A stretch of 64,000 bases of DNA. Origin: an uncultured Alistipes sp. Its GTDB lineage: Bacteria; Bacteroidota; Bacteroidia; Bacteroidales; Rikenellaceae. The position numbers and the translations under genes were made by a program. The stretch lies in the NCBI GenBank assembly GCA_947364365.1, contig CANASP010000004.1, forward strand, positions 1-64,000. Direction: 5' to 3'. How positions within the stretch are numbered: the first letter of the stretch is position 1; every line of letters starts with the position of its first letter. This document shows, piece by piece, positions 17,263 to 25,452 of the stretch. The notes beneath the pieces were generated by a model. It was not told where the DNA came from, made no database searches, and was given only the letters and a program-made list of their open reading frames with translations.

Positions 17263-18528
17263 TTATTCGTTCGAAATCTTCGCTTTCTCCTCCTCGCGCA
17301 GGGCGTCGCGCAGCAGCGAGACGGCCTGGGCCGAGGCGCGGTCGACGATCTGGCCGCGGTCGGTGCCGCACTGGCGGCAGACGGCCACGGTGCCCCGCGG
17401 CGTGGCCACGGCGATCCACACCGTGCCCACGGGCTTCTCCTCCGAGCCCCCCGAAGGGCCGGCGATGCCGGTCGTGGCGACGGCGTAGTCGGCTCCGGCG
17501 ACGCGGCGCGCGCCCTCGGCCATCTGGCAGGCAACCTGCTCGCTCACGGCACCGTGGCGGGCGATGGCCGCGGGGTCGACGCCCAGCAGGTCGCACTTCG
17601 CCTCGTTGCTGTAGGCCACCACGCCGCAGCGCAGGTAGGCCGAGGCGCCGGGCATGGCCGTGAAACGTGCGGCGATCGTACCTCCCGTGCAACTCTCGGC
17701 CAGAGCCAGCGTCAGGCCGCGCTCCGTCAGCATGCGGTGGACGAGTTCCTGCATCGTGGCGGTCTCGAATCCCACGACATAGTCGGGGATGAGGCGTTGC
17801 AGCGCGGCGAACCGGCGGTCGATCTCCTCGGCGACCTGCCGGCCGTCGACCTCGTAGGCCGACAGACGCAGCCTGACGGCTCCGGGGTTGGGCAGGTAGG
17901 CCAGCTTGAGATAGGGCGGCAGAGCCGCCTCCCACTCCTCGATCCGTTCGGCCAGCATCGACTCGGCCAGCCCCGCGGTGATGAGCGTGCGATGGACGAT
18001 CTGTCGCAGGGCGAAGCGCGCCTTCAGCCGCGGCATCACCTCGTCGAGCATCAGGTGTTCCATCTCGAACGGCACGCCCGGCAGCGACACGACCACCCGC
18101 CCGTCGCGCTCGAACCACATGCCCGGGGCCGTGCCGTGGGCGTTGAAAAGCACCGTGCAGCGCTCGGGGACCATCGCCTGCCCCCGGTTGAGCGCGTTGA
18201 AGGCGATGCCGCGCGCCGCGAGCATCCGCTCGACATGGGCGCCCACCGTCTCGTCGTAGCGCATTTCGCTCTGGAAGAGCTTGGCCAGCGTGCGTTTGGT
18301 GATGTCGTCCTTGGTGGGGCCCAGTCCGCCGGTGAGGACGACCACCTGCGACTGCTGGAGCGCCCGTTCGACGGCGGCGACGATCTGGGCGTGGTTGTCG
18401 CCGATCGAGGTGCGCTCGCCTACCGTGACGCCCGCGGCGTTGAGCTGACGGGCGATGAATACCGAATTGGTATCGACGATCTGACCGATGAGGATCTCGT
18501 CGCCGATGGTGATGATCGTAGCTTGCAT
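17263..18528 (-). CDS. cinA: CinA-family protein (nicotinamide-nucleotide amidase)
   Basis: 421 residues. N-terminal MoaB/MogA-like domain (MQATIITIGDEILIGQIVDT, TGGLGPTKDDIT) and C-terminal PncC-type amidase domain (LALAESCTGGTIAARFT, SEQVACQMAEGAR). CinA proteins recycle NMN to nicotinate mononucleotide and hydrolyse ADP-ribose. It is 12 bp after pyrD in the same direction and so probably cotranscribed. Confidence 0.95.
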   Translation of the reverse strand: MQATIITIGDEILIGQIVDTNSVFIARQLNAAGVTVGERTSIGDNHAQIVAAVERALQQSQVVVLTGGLGPTKDDITKRTLAKLFQSEMRYDETVGAHVERMLAARGIAFNALNRGQAMVPERCTVLFNAHGTAPGMWFERDGRVVVSLPGVPFEMEHLMLDEVMPRLKARFALRQIVHRTLITAGLAESMLAERIEEWEAALPPYLKLAYLPNPGAVRLRLSAYEVDGRQVAEEIDRRFAALQRLIPDYVVGFETATMQELVHRMLTERGLTLALAESCTGGTIAARFTAMPGASAYLRCGVVAYSNEAKCDLLGVDPAAIARHGAVSEQVACQMAEGARRVAGADYAVATTGIAGPSGGSEEKPVGTVWIAVATPRGTVAVCRQCGTDRGQIVDRASAQAVSLLRDALREEEKAKISNE

Positions 18529-18540
18529 GGAGCAGAGGGT

Positions 18541-19695
18541 TTAGGAGGGTTCGGAGGAGGAAAGGTCGTCTCCCGGCGTTCGTCCGGGGTCGGCGGAGGG
18601 CATGGCGGCGGCCGCTTCCTCCCGCATCGAGGCTTCGGCGGCACGCATCGCGGAGAGTTCCCCGTCGTAGGAGAGCAGCTCGCGACAGATGTCGCGGACG
18701 AACCCCGGACCGTTGTAGATCAGTCCGGTGTGTATCTGTACGAGGTCGGCGCCAGCATCGAGCATCGCCCGCACGTCGGCAGGGGTCATCAGGCCGCCCA
18801 CGCCGATGATCGGGTAGGCACCGCCCGAACGGGTGTGGATGCGGCGCACGAGTTCGAGGGCCCGCTGCCTGAGCGGAGCGCCGCCCAGCCGTCCGGGGCC
18901 GATCTCGTCGGTGGCCTCGACGCTGGTCCGCAGCCCCTCGCGCGAGCGGGTGCCGTCGGTGGCCACCACGCCGTCGAGCGGCGTTTCGATCAGGATGTCG
19001 GCCACGCGGTCGGCCTCCTCGTCCGTCAGGTCGGGCGAGACCTTGAGCAGGATGGGCCGGTACTGGTTCTGTCCGCGGCGGAAGTCGAACAGCGGGTTGA
19101 GTATGCCGAGCAGATAGGCGCGCGTATAGGTGCTGCGCTCGTTCGAGGCGTTGTCGCAGCCGACCTTCACCGAGAAGTAGTCGGCATACTGGTAGAGATT
19201 GCGGAAGAGCTTGAGGTAGTCGCCCGCAGCCTCGTCGGGCGGCGTCGAGGCATTGCGGCCGATGTTGCAGCCGACGATCACGCCGTGGCGCGGGCGGCGC
19301 AGCCGCTGAATCGCCCGCTCCAGCCCCCGGTTGGGGTAGCCCAGGCGGTCGACGACGGCGCGGTCCTTGGGCAGACGGAAGATGCGGGGCCGCGGATTGC
19401 CCTCCTGCGGCCGCGGGGTGAGGGTCCCCACCTCGACGAAGCCGAACCCCAGCGCTCCCAGCTCGCGCACCGCCTCGCCGTTGCGGTCGAAGCCGGCGGC
19501 CAATCCCACGGGGTTGGGGAAACGGCGGCCGAAGACCTCGCGTTCGAGCGCGGGGTCGTGCTCGGCGCAGCACTTGTCGACGAGCCACCGGCCGCCGGGA
19601 ATCCACCCCACGGCACGCAGCAGAAGCAGCGCGAGGCGGTGGGCCTGCTCGATGGGCAGCGCGAAGAGCAGCGGTCGGAGAATTCGGTTATACAT
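18541..19695 (-). CDS. pyrD: dihydroorotate dehydrogenase, class 2 type, with altered active site
   Basis: 384 residues with the N-terminal membrane-association helix of quinone-dependent enzymes (YNRILRPLLFALPIEQAHRL) and FMN barrel motifs (GLAAGFDRNGE, GLIYNGPGFVRDI). The family loop that carries the catalytic Ser (E. coli VNISSPNTPGLR) reads VKVGCDNASNER here, placing Cys180 at or next to the base and Lys177 at an orotate-binding Asn; the TNTT motif reads TDGT (Asp247). Two other Asn (122, 182) are kept. It may be an active variant using Cys, as class 1 enzymes do, or a repurposed one. Confidence 0.85.
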   Translation of the reverse strand: MYNRILRPLLFALPIEQAHRLALLLLRAVGWIPGGRWLVDKCCAEHDPALEREVFGRRFPNPVGLAAGFDRNGEAVRELGALGFGFVEVGTLTPRPQEGNPRPRIFRLPKDRAVVDRLGYPNRGLERAIQRLRRPRHGVIVGCNIGRNASTPPDEAAGDYLKLFRNLYQYADYFSVKVGCDNASNERSTYTRAYLLGILNPLFDFRRGQNQYRPILLKVSPDLTDEEADRVADILIETPLDGVVATDGTRSREGLRTSVEATDEIGPGRLGGAPLRQRALELVRRIHTRSGGAYPIIGVGGLMTPADVRAMLDAGADLVQIHTGLIYNGPGFVRDICRELLSYDGELSAMRAAEASMREEAAAAMPSADPGRTPGDDLSSSEPS

Positions 19696-19719
19696 CGTGC
19701 GGAGCGCTATGAGACGGGG

Positions 19720-19727
19720 CGAAGATA
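19720..19727 (-). promoter_or_regulatory. pyrD promoter (-7 box)
   Basis: The minus strand reads TATCTTCG, preceded by GCGCTCGACTTTTCG, the same flank as in the FKBP-gene promoter at 33.4 kb. Confidence 0.7.
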
Positions 19728-19776
19728 CGAAAAGTCGAGCGCATAATCAAGCGTTTCGCCTGCTTCTGTCTCGGAG
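19728..19776 (-). repeat. promoter-embedded palindromic repeat, copy 1
   Basis: Directly upstream of the pyrD -7 box. It contains CAAGCG-TTT-CGCcTG inside a larger imperfect palindrome. The same palindrome occurs at 33267-33296, but inverted relative to its promoter flank. The rest of the gap to 19939 shows no gene or clear signal. Confidence 0.7.
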
Positions 19777-19939
19777 GGTGCATATTCAGGCTCGCTTCGG
19801 GCCTCCCGCAGTGCAGCGGATCGCAACCGCCCGGCACGGAGGGCCGCTCGATCCGGGACAATCGAGAAAAACGCCGGAGAAAGGGTCGTCGCCCCGGGCA
19901 CGCACCCGCCGGAGGCTCCGCGAGGAAGGACCTCCGCCG

Positions 19940-20506
19940 TCAATCGCCCCACCCGAGCACGTAGGGGGCGTTGTGGAAGAATCCGCACACGAGGGTCAGG
20001 TAGTCGGGCATCCGCCCGTCGCGGCCCCAGCGGAGCTCGATGCCGAAAAGCTCGTCCAACGTGCGCCCGATATCGAAGCCGTACGCTTCGAGCGAGGGAC
20101 GCACCAGCTCCGGGTGACGGCACGCAAGCCCCGCGGAGCGGGTGCATTCGCCCGCGGGGCAGTAGAGGCACTCGCCGATGTAGGCGCATGCGCGGCCGCC
20201 GTACCGCCGCTCCAGTTCGCGCAGCCGCTTTTCGAGCCGGATGCGCTCGGGACGGATCAGCTCCTGCGAGGCCGAGAGCGGCAGACCGGGTCGCTGCGGG
20301 GTGATCTTCGTGGCGATCAGCAGCAGCGAACGGTAGCCTCCCAGCAGCTCCGCGACGTCGTAGCCGAAGGGCGGGCAGCCCCAGCTGCGGCCGTAGTTGG
20401 GGCAGGCGCGGCAGCAGTCGATGAAACGCCCGGCATCGCGGAAGCGGGCGACGTAGTCGGCCGCGGCGATCGGGAAGGTGAAATCCTCGGCGAGGTAGTC
20501 GGTCAT
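19940..20506 (-). CDS. DUF2284 cysteine-rich putative metal-binding protein
   Basis: 188 residues with about eleven cysteines: CCRACPNYGRSWGCPPFG near residues 31-48 and CLYCPAGECTRSAGLACRHP near 114-133. This is the DUF2284 pattern, predicted to bind metal or Fe-S clusters; no reaction is known. Last gene of a long minus-strand run, 4 bp after the DUF6064 gene. Confidence 0.85.
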   Translation of the reverse strand: MTDYLAEDFTFPIAAADYVARFRDAGRFIDCCRACPNYGRSWGCPPFGYDVAELLGGYRSLLLIATKITPQRPGLPLSASQELIRPERIRLEKRLRELERRYGGRACAYIGECLYCPAGECTRSAGLACRHPELVRPSLEAYGFDIGRTLDELFGIELRWGRDGRMPDYLTLVCGFFHNAPYVLGWGD

Positions 20507-20510
20507 GGGA

Positions 20511-21245
20511 TCAGAGCGAGGCGAAGAGGTTGAACTGGTGCAGCAGCGTGCAGGTGAAGAAGATCCCCACGATCAGACACAGGACGAGGAGCAATGCGTC
20601 GAGCACGCGCCGCGAGGGTTTCGTCGGATGGTCGGCATGAGTCCGGACATACTCCCGAAAGAAGATATAGAGCGCCGGAACGGTGCTGCAGGCCAGCAGG
20701 TAATCCTCGGGGATACCGAAGAAGTAGACCTTCGACAGGCCGATCAGCGCCCAGTGGCAGAGAAACATCGCCAGCACGATGTTGACGCGCTCGGAAAAGG
20801 CGAGCATCACGCCGATGGTGAAGACCGCCACCGAGCAGGGCATCACGGGCATGGTCATCGCCGGAAACCCGCGTCCCAGGGCCAGCGAACAGAAGGGGTA
20901 GAGGAGCGGCATGGCGAGCAGCAGCACGGCGAAGCCGTTGTGCTGGCCGGTGCGTTCGAGCGAGGCGTGCTTCACCAGCAGGTCGTAGACCCAGATGCCG
21001 CCCATGACGGCCCAGAAGAGCGCCAGCATGCCGTGGTATTCGCGCGGCTCGCAATAGACCATGTAGTAGACCCCGGCGATCCAGAAATTGAGCGCCGCCA
21101 TGAAACACTTCATGGCCACTCTCACGGCCGGCGTCGGACGGAAGTAGAGCAGCACGAGCAGCACAAACGCCAGGAGCGCGAAACCGATCTGCACGGGCCA
21201 CGTCGCAGCGTTGTAGGCCGCGATCGTATTCCAGAAAATTTCCAT
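20511..21245 (-). CDS. DUF6064 family membrane protein
   Basis: 244 residues with about eight hydrophobic segments (WPVQIGFALLAFVLLVLLYF, then AALNFWIAGVYYMVY and others). It matches the style of DUF6064 inner-membrane proteins; function unknown. It starts 31 bp after the exporter gene and runs into the DUF2284 gene, so the four genes from 22529 down are probably cotranscribed. Confidence 0.75.
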   Translation of the reverse strand: MEIFWNTIAAYNAATWPVQIGFALLAFVLLVLLYFRPTPAVRVAMKCFMAALNFWIAGVYYMVYCEPREYHGMLALFWAVMGGIWVYDLLVKHASLERTGQHNGFAVLLLAMPLLYPFCSLALGRGFPAMTMPVMPCSVAVFTIGVMLAFSERVNIVLAMFLCHWALIGLSKVYFFGIPEDYLLACSTVPALYIFFREYVRTHADHPTKPSRRVLDALLLVLCLIVGIFFTCTLLHQFNLFASL

Positions 21246-21276
21246 AACCTAACTGATTTTCAACCTGAATATCCAT

Positions 21277-21765
21277 TCATTTACGCCGAGTCATCGAGAA
21301 GGCCCGGCGACGGAAGACGAAGATCGGCAACGTGGCTCCGGCGGCGAGCAGCGCGATGACGCTCAGCGACACGGTGGCGTTGAGAAAAAACTGCTGCATG
21401 TAACGCACGCCCCCGTCGGCCCGGTCGAGCGACTGGAGAAACATAATCAGAGAGAAGACCGTCCGATAGGCATAGACGCCCGGCACCATCGGCAGCAGCG
21501 CCGGAATGTAGAGGCAGGTCATCGGGCAGCGGATGCCCCGGCCCAGCCACAGGCTGCCCATGCCGATGACGAGCGCGGCGACGAACGAGGCCGACGCGAT
21601 GTCCGCACCGGCATGGCGCATCAGACAGAAACGCAGCGCATGGCCCGCGGCGGCGAGCAGCGCGATGCGCGGCAAAGCGCGCATCGGAGGGTCGGAGATC
21701 GCACCGAACCCGATGGCGGCGACGGCGGCGAAGAGCCCGTCGAGCAGCATATCCGTAACGATCAT
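21277..21765 (-). CDS. threonine/serine exporter, ThrE_2 subunit
   Basis: 162 residues with about five membrane segments (LPMVPGVYAYRTVFSLIMFL typical of ThrE_2/DUF3815). In this split form, ThrE is made of a long DUF1212 protein and this short partner. Its ATG overlaps the stop of the partner gene. Exports L-threonine/serine across the inner membrane by family knowledge. Confidence 0.88.
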   Translation of the reverse strand: MIVTDMLLDGLFAAVAAIGFGAISDPPMRALPRIALLAAAGHALRFCLMRHAGADIASASFVAALVIGMGSLWLGRGIRCPMTCLYIPALLPMVPGVYAYRTVFSLIMFLQSLDRADGGVRYMQQFFLNATVSLSVIALLAAGATLPIFVFRRRAFSMTRRK

Positions 21766-22529
21766 AGCAGAGAATCCTTAACCATCAGCAACGTGACCGA
21801 GAGCCCGGCGGCGATGCAGACGATGAGCAGCATGGCGTTGACCAGCCGGCTGACGCCCATGAGCACGTGGCCCTCCACGATGTCGATGACCCCGTTGATG
21901 AGCGGCACGCCCGGCACGAGAAACAGCGGGCTGGTCGCCAGGGCGATCTCGGCCGTACAGTCGAACCGCAGGGCCGCCGTGGCGCAGAGCGACGCCACGA
22001 ACGCCGAGCCGGCGAAGAGGAGAAAATGGTTGACGCCGTGCGCCTGCATGCGTTGCTTGACGGCATAGCCCACGAGCGTCGCCGTGAAGACGATGCCGAC
22101 CGCTGTCCAGTCGCCGCCGAACAGCCGGCAGAACGAAGCGTTGGCCAGCCCGACCACGGCGAGCGTGAAGATGGGATCCATGCGCGGTTTGTCGACGAGC
22201 GTGCGGTAGCGCCGGCGGATCTCGTCGAGCGCGAGCCCCTCGTCGAGCGCCTCCCAGCTCAGGGCGCTCAGGTCGGAGTTGCGCTCGAAGCTGATCGGAA
22301 GGGCCGGGATCGCCGCCACGCGCGTCAGGGCTTCGCCGCTTTCGGGGTCGAGGACCGTCAGCACGGTGCTTTTCTGGAAACTCGACAGCTGGACGTCGAC
22401 GCCCAGCGCCTCCCCGATGCGACGCGAATTGCGGACCGCCCGCGAGGTGTGCACGCCCGAGCCGAGCTGGTAGGTGGCGTACCGGGCGATGAAGTCGAGG
22501 ATCTCCTTCAGTTCCTGTTTCGTTTTCAT
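21762..22529 (-). CDS. threonine/serine exporter, ThrE (DUF1212) subunit
   Basis: 255 residues: N-terminal soluble DUF1212 part (LGSGVHTSRAVRNSRRIGEA) and about five membrane helices in the C-terminal half. Coupled by ATGA to the ThrE_2 subunit and 16 bp after btuD, so it may be on the riboswitch-controlled transcript. Confidence 0.9.
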   Translation of the reverse strand: MKTKQELKEILDFIARYATYQLGSGVHTSRAVRNSRRIGEALGVDVQLSSFQKSTVLTVLDPESGEALTRVAAIPALPISFERNSDLSALSWEALDEGLALDEIRRRYRTLVDKPRMDPIFTLAVVGLANASFCRLFGGDWTAVGIVFTATLVGYAVKQRMQAHGVNHFLLFAGSAFVASLCATAALRFDCTAEIALATSPLFLVPGVPLINGVIDIVEGHVLMGVSRLVNAMLLIVCIAAGLSVTLLMVKDSLL

Positions 22530-22545
22530 GTTTTCCGGAGTCGTT

Positions 22546-23301
22546 TCATCGGATCTCCACCCGTCCCGTCGCGGCGTCGAACCGCACGGCGTCGTTGCTG
22601 AACAGCCGCTCGATGCGGCCGCTGCGGATCATCTCGGCGACGGGCAGGTGGTGGAGCTGCGGCGGGTCGATCAGCGCCACCGAGTCGCACAGCGTGAGGG
22701 CGATATCCAGCTCGTGGGTCGAAAAGAGGATGCACTTGCCCTCGTCGCGGGCCAGCCGGGCCAGCAGCGTACAGAGCTCGTAACGGTTCGGGAGGTCGAG
22801 AAACGACGTGGGTTCGTCGAGCAGGATGATCGGCGTCTGCTGGGCCAGCGCACGGGCGATCATCACCCGCTGGCACTCGCCGTCGGACATGCTGTCCATC
22901 GTGCGGTCGGCATAATCGGCCATGCCCACCTGCGCGAGCGAGCGGGCCACCGCGGCGGCATCCTCGCCCCGCAGGCGGCCGGTCCAGTCGGTGTAGGGGG
23001 CCCGGCCCAGCCCCACGACGTCGCGGCAGCGCAGGTCGGGAATGCGCACCCGCTCGGTGGTGACCAGCGCCACGCACTCGGCCCGGCGGCGGGGCGTCAG
23101 GCCGTCGATCTCCTTTCCGGCGAGCAGGATGCGTCCCCGCTGCCGTTCGCCCAGTCCCGCCAGCGCCCGCAGCAGGGTCGACTTGCCCGTGCCGTTGCGG
23201 CCGACGAGCGCCGTGAGCGCACCGGCGGGAATCGAGGCCGAGACGTCGTCGAGCAGCGTGCGGCGGCCGTAACCGAGCGTGAGGTGTTCGAATCGGATCA
23301 T
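22546..23301 (-). CDS. btuD: cobalamin/corrinoid ABC transporter ATP-binding protein
   Basis: 251 residues. Walker A GRNGTGKST (residues 35-43), signature MSDGECQR (138-145, a variant of LSGGQ), Walker B IILLDEPT (158-165) and the switch His in STHELD. It energises BtuC; the substrate is inferred from the riboswitch and BtuG/BtuB neighbours. One base separates its start from the btuC stop. Confidence 0.92.
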   Translation of the reverse strand: MIRFEHLTLGYGRRTLLDDVSASIPAGALTALVGRNGTGKSTLLRALAGLGERQRGRILLAGKEIDGLTPRRRAECVALVTTERVRIPDLRCRDVVGLGRAPYTDWTGRLRGEDAAAVARSLAQVGMADYADRTMDSMSDGECQRVMIARALAQQTPIILLDEPTSFLDLPNRYELCTLLARLARDEGKCILFSTHELDIALTLCDSVALIDPPQLHHLPVAEMIRSGRIERLFSNDAVRFDAATGRVEIR

Positions 23302-23302
23302 A

Positions 23303-24310
23303 TCAGGAGGCGGATTGGTAACGGACGACGACCCACACGACGATCGGGATGCCCAGCAGGGCGGTGATCGTGTTGACGGGGAGCGTCAGCCATTTGGAGA
23401 CGATATCGCACAGAAGCAGCACGACGGCGCCCGTCAGCGCCGCACCGGGCAGCAGCACGCGGTGGTCGGCCCGGCGGAAGAGCAGCCGGGCGACATGCGG
23501 CACGGCCAGCCCGACGAAGCCGATCGGCCCGCAGAAGGCCGTCACGGTGCCTGCCAGCAGCGTCGTGGAGAGGAAGACGAGCTGCCGCGAACGGCGCACG
23601 TCGAGCCCCATCGTGCGGGCGTAGTGCTCGCCCAGCAGCAGCAGGTCGAGGGGTTTGACGACCGCCACCGACAGCGCCAGGCCGAGCCCGACGGCCGGGA
23701 GCAGCAGCGCGAGCTGTCCCGACGTGACGTCGCCCAGCGACCCCATCGTCCAGATGACGAAGGCCTTGAGGGCATCCTCGTGGCTCAGGTACTGGAGCAT
23801 CTGCACCACGGCGCCGACACCCGACGAAAACATCATGCCGAGGATCAGGATCACCATGATGTCGCGGATCCGCCGCCCGACGGCGGCGATGACGACCAGC
23901 ACGGCCGCGGCACCCGCCCAGGCGGCACCGGCCATGCCGAGCGTCGAGAGTGCGGCGCTGCCCGTCGCCCCGAGCAGCGGAGCCCCGAGGATGAAGAGCG
24001 CCACGCCGAGGCTCGCGCCCGAGCTGATGCCCAGCACGTAGGGGCCCGCCAGCGGATTGCGGAACAGCGTCTGCATCTGAAGCCCGCTCACCGACAGCGC
24101 CGCACCCGTCGCCACGGCGACCACCGCCTTGATCAGACGGATCGAGCGGACGATCTTGGCGGTCGCGGGGGCCGTCTCGCCCCCCGTGAGCGCGGCCCAC
24201 ACCTCACCGAGCGGGATCGCGACCGAGCCCGTCGCCAGATCGACGACGAAGAGCGCGGCGACGGCCGCCGTCAGCAACGCGAAAGTCAGGGGAATCCGGT
24301 GTCTCATCAT
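23303..24310 (-). CDS. btuC: cobalamin ABC transporter permease (FecCD/BtuC)
   Basis: 335 residues from the first of two adjacent ATGs (MMRHRIPLTFALL), 8 bp after btuF. About ten membrane helices, with FecCD hallmarks LSVSGLQMQTLFRNPLAGPY and CGPIGFVGLAVPHVARLL. The upstream extension of the frame overlaps btuF and is not protein-like. Confidence 0.93.
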   Translation of the reverse strand: MMRHRIPLTFALLTAAVAALFVVDLATGSVAIPLGEVWAALTGGETAPATAKIVRSIRLIKAVVAVATGAALSVSGLQMQTLFRNPLAGPYVLGISSGASLGVALFILGAPLLGATGSAALSTLGMAGAAWAGAAAVLVVIAAVGRRIRDIMVILILGMMFSSGVGAVVQMLQYLSHEDALKAFVIWTMGSLGDVTSGQLALLLPAVGLGLALSVAVVKPLDLLLLGEHYARTMGLDVRRSRQLVFLSTTLLAGTVTAFCGPIGFVGLAVPHVARLLFRRADHRVLLPGAALTGAVVLLLCDIVSKWLTLPVNTITALLGIPIVVWVVVRYQSAS

Positions 24311-24318
24311 CGGGCGGG

Positions 24319-25452
24319 TTACTCCAGTCGGCGGTAATAGCAGAACGCGTCGTCGACCAGCTCGGGGTGGAAGATCTTCACCAGATCGCGCAGCACCCGA
24401 TCGGGCCGCACGGCACCCGACTCCCAGTAGTCGTTGCCTCCCGCGGCGTTGGTACGCAGATCGGCGTTGTAGACCTGGCCGCTGCGCACGCAGCGCGCAT
24501 CGGCGAACTTTGGAAAGCGGCGACGCAGGTCGTCGAGCGAGGCGGCCTGGGCGTTGATCCACATGTCGGCCGCACCGATGAGCAACGCCGCCTCTTCGAG
24601 ATCGATCGGCAGCGAGCGGCGGGTGTCGTTCTTCGTATAGATATAGGAGCCGCCGGCGTCGGCGACCAGCCGGGCGACGTAGCTGCCCGTCGAGGCCATG
24701 AACCACGTGTCACCGTAGGGGGTGTTGAGCATCACCGAAGGGGCGTCGAGCGCCGCGGCGGCCACGCGCTCCCTGAGCGCCAGATAGCGCTCGGCGATCG
24801 GGGCGAAGGCCCGTTCGGCCTCGGCACGGCGGCCCACCGTCTCGCCCACGGCCACCATCCACTCGGCCTTTCCGAGCGGATCCTCTTCGAGGTATTCGCC
24901 CACGTAGGCGAAGGGGATGCCCAGCTCGGCGAGCTTCTCCTCCATGCCGCTCGCGCCGTTCACGCCGTAGAGCAGCACCAGGTCGGGATCGAGCGCCAGC
25001 AGCCTCTCGTAGTCGACATTGCCCTCGTAGCCCACCTCGCCCACGCTGTCGCGGCGGGCGGCGATACGGGGATTCGAGAGGTACTCGACCCCCGAGGCGC
25101 CCACGATCCGATCGGCGGCGCCCGCGGCGTCGAGCAGGGCGACATGGGTCGACGACATGCACACCACGCGTCGGGCGTCGCCCCGCAGCACCTCGCCGGA
25201 GAAGCCCGCGGGAATCGGTTCGTCGTCGCGGAGGATCAGCAGCTGCCGCTCGACCCCCTCGGCACCCTGCCACGGATCGCGCACGCGCAGAAGGGTGCTG
25301 GCGGAACCCTCGGCGCCCGCGATCTCGAAGCCCGAGGCGTAGCGGGGGGCGTAGAGCACCTTGTCGAAGTCGGAAAGCGACGGGCCGCTGCCTCCGCAGG
25401 CGGCGGACAGGAGCGCCCACAGGGCGGCAAGCGGGAAAAAGAGTCGTTTCAT
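24319..25452 (-). CDS. btuF: cobalamin ABC transporter substrate-binding lipoprotein
   Basis: 377 residues. Lipobox LLSAACGG anchors it to a membrane. It is a class III periplasmic-binding fold (two lobes joined by a rigid helix; LLALDPDLVLLYGVNGASGM, then EKLAELGIPFAYVGEYLEED). It delivers corrinoid from BtuB to BtuCD. ATG 25452 overlaps the btuB stop. The same frame stays open far upstream inside btuB, which is a composition effect. Confidence 0.9.
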   Translation of the reverse strand: MKRLFFPLAALWALLSAACGGSGPSLSDFDKVLYAPRYASGFEIAGAEGSASTLLRVRDPWQGAEGVERQLLILRDDEPIPAGFSGEVLRGDARRVVCMSSTHVALLDAAGAADRIVGASGVEYLSNPRIAARRDSVGEVGYEGNVDYERLLALDPDLVLLYGVNGASGMEEKLAELGIPFAYVGEYLEEDPLGKAEWMVAVGETVGRRAEAERAFAPIAERYLALRERVAAAALDAPSVMLNTPYGDTWFMASTGSYVARLVADAGGSYIYTKNDTRRSLPIDLEEAALLIGAADMWINAQAASLDDLRRRFPKFADARCVRSGQVYNADLRTNAAGGNDYWESGAVRPDRVLRDLVKIFHPELVDDAFCYYRRLE

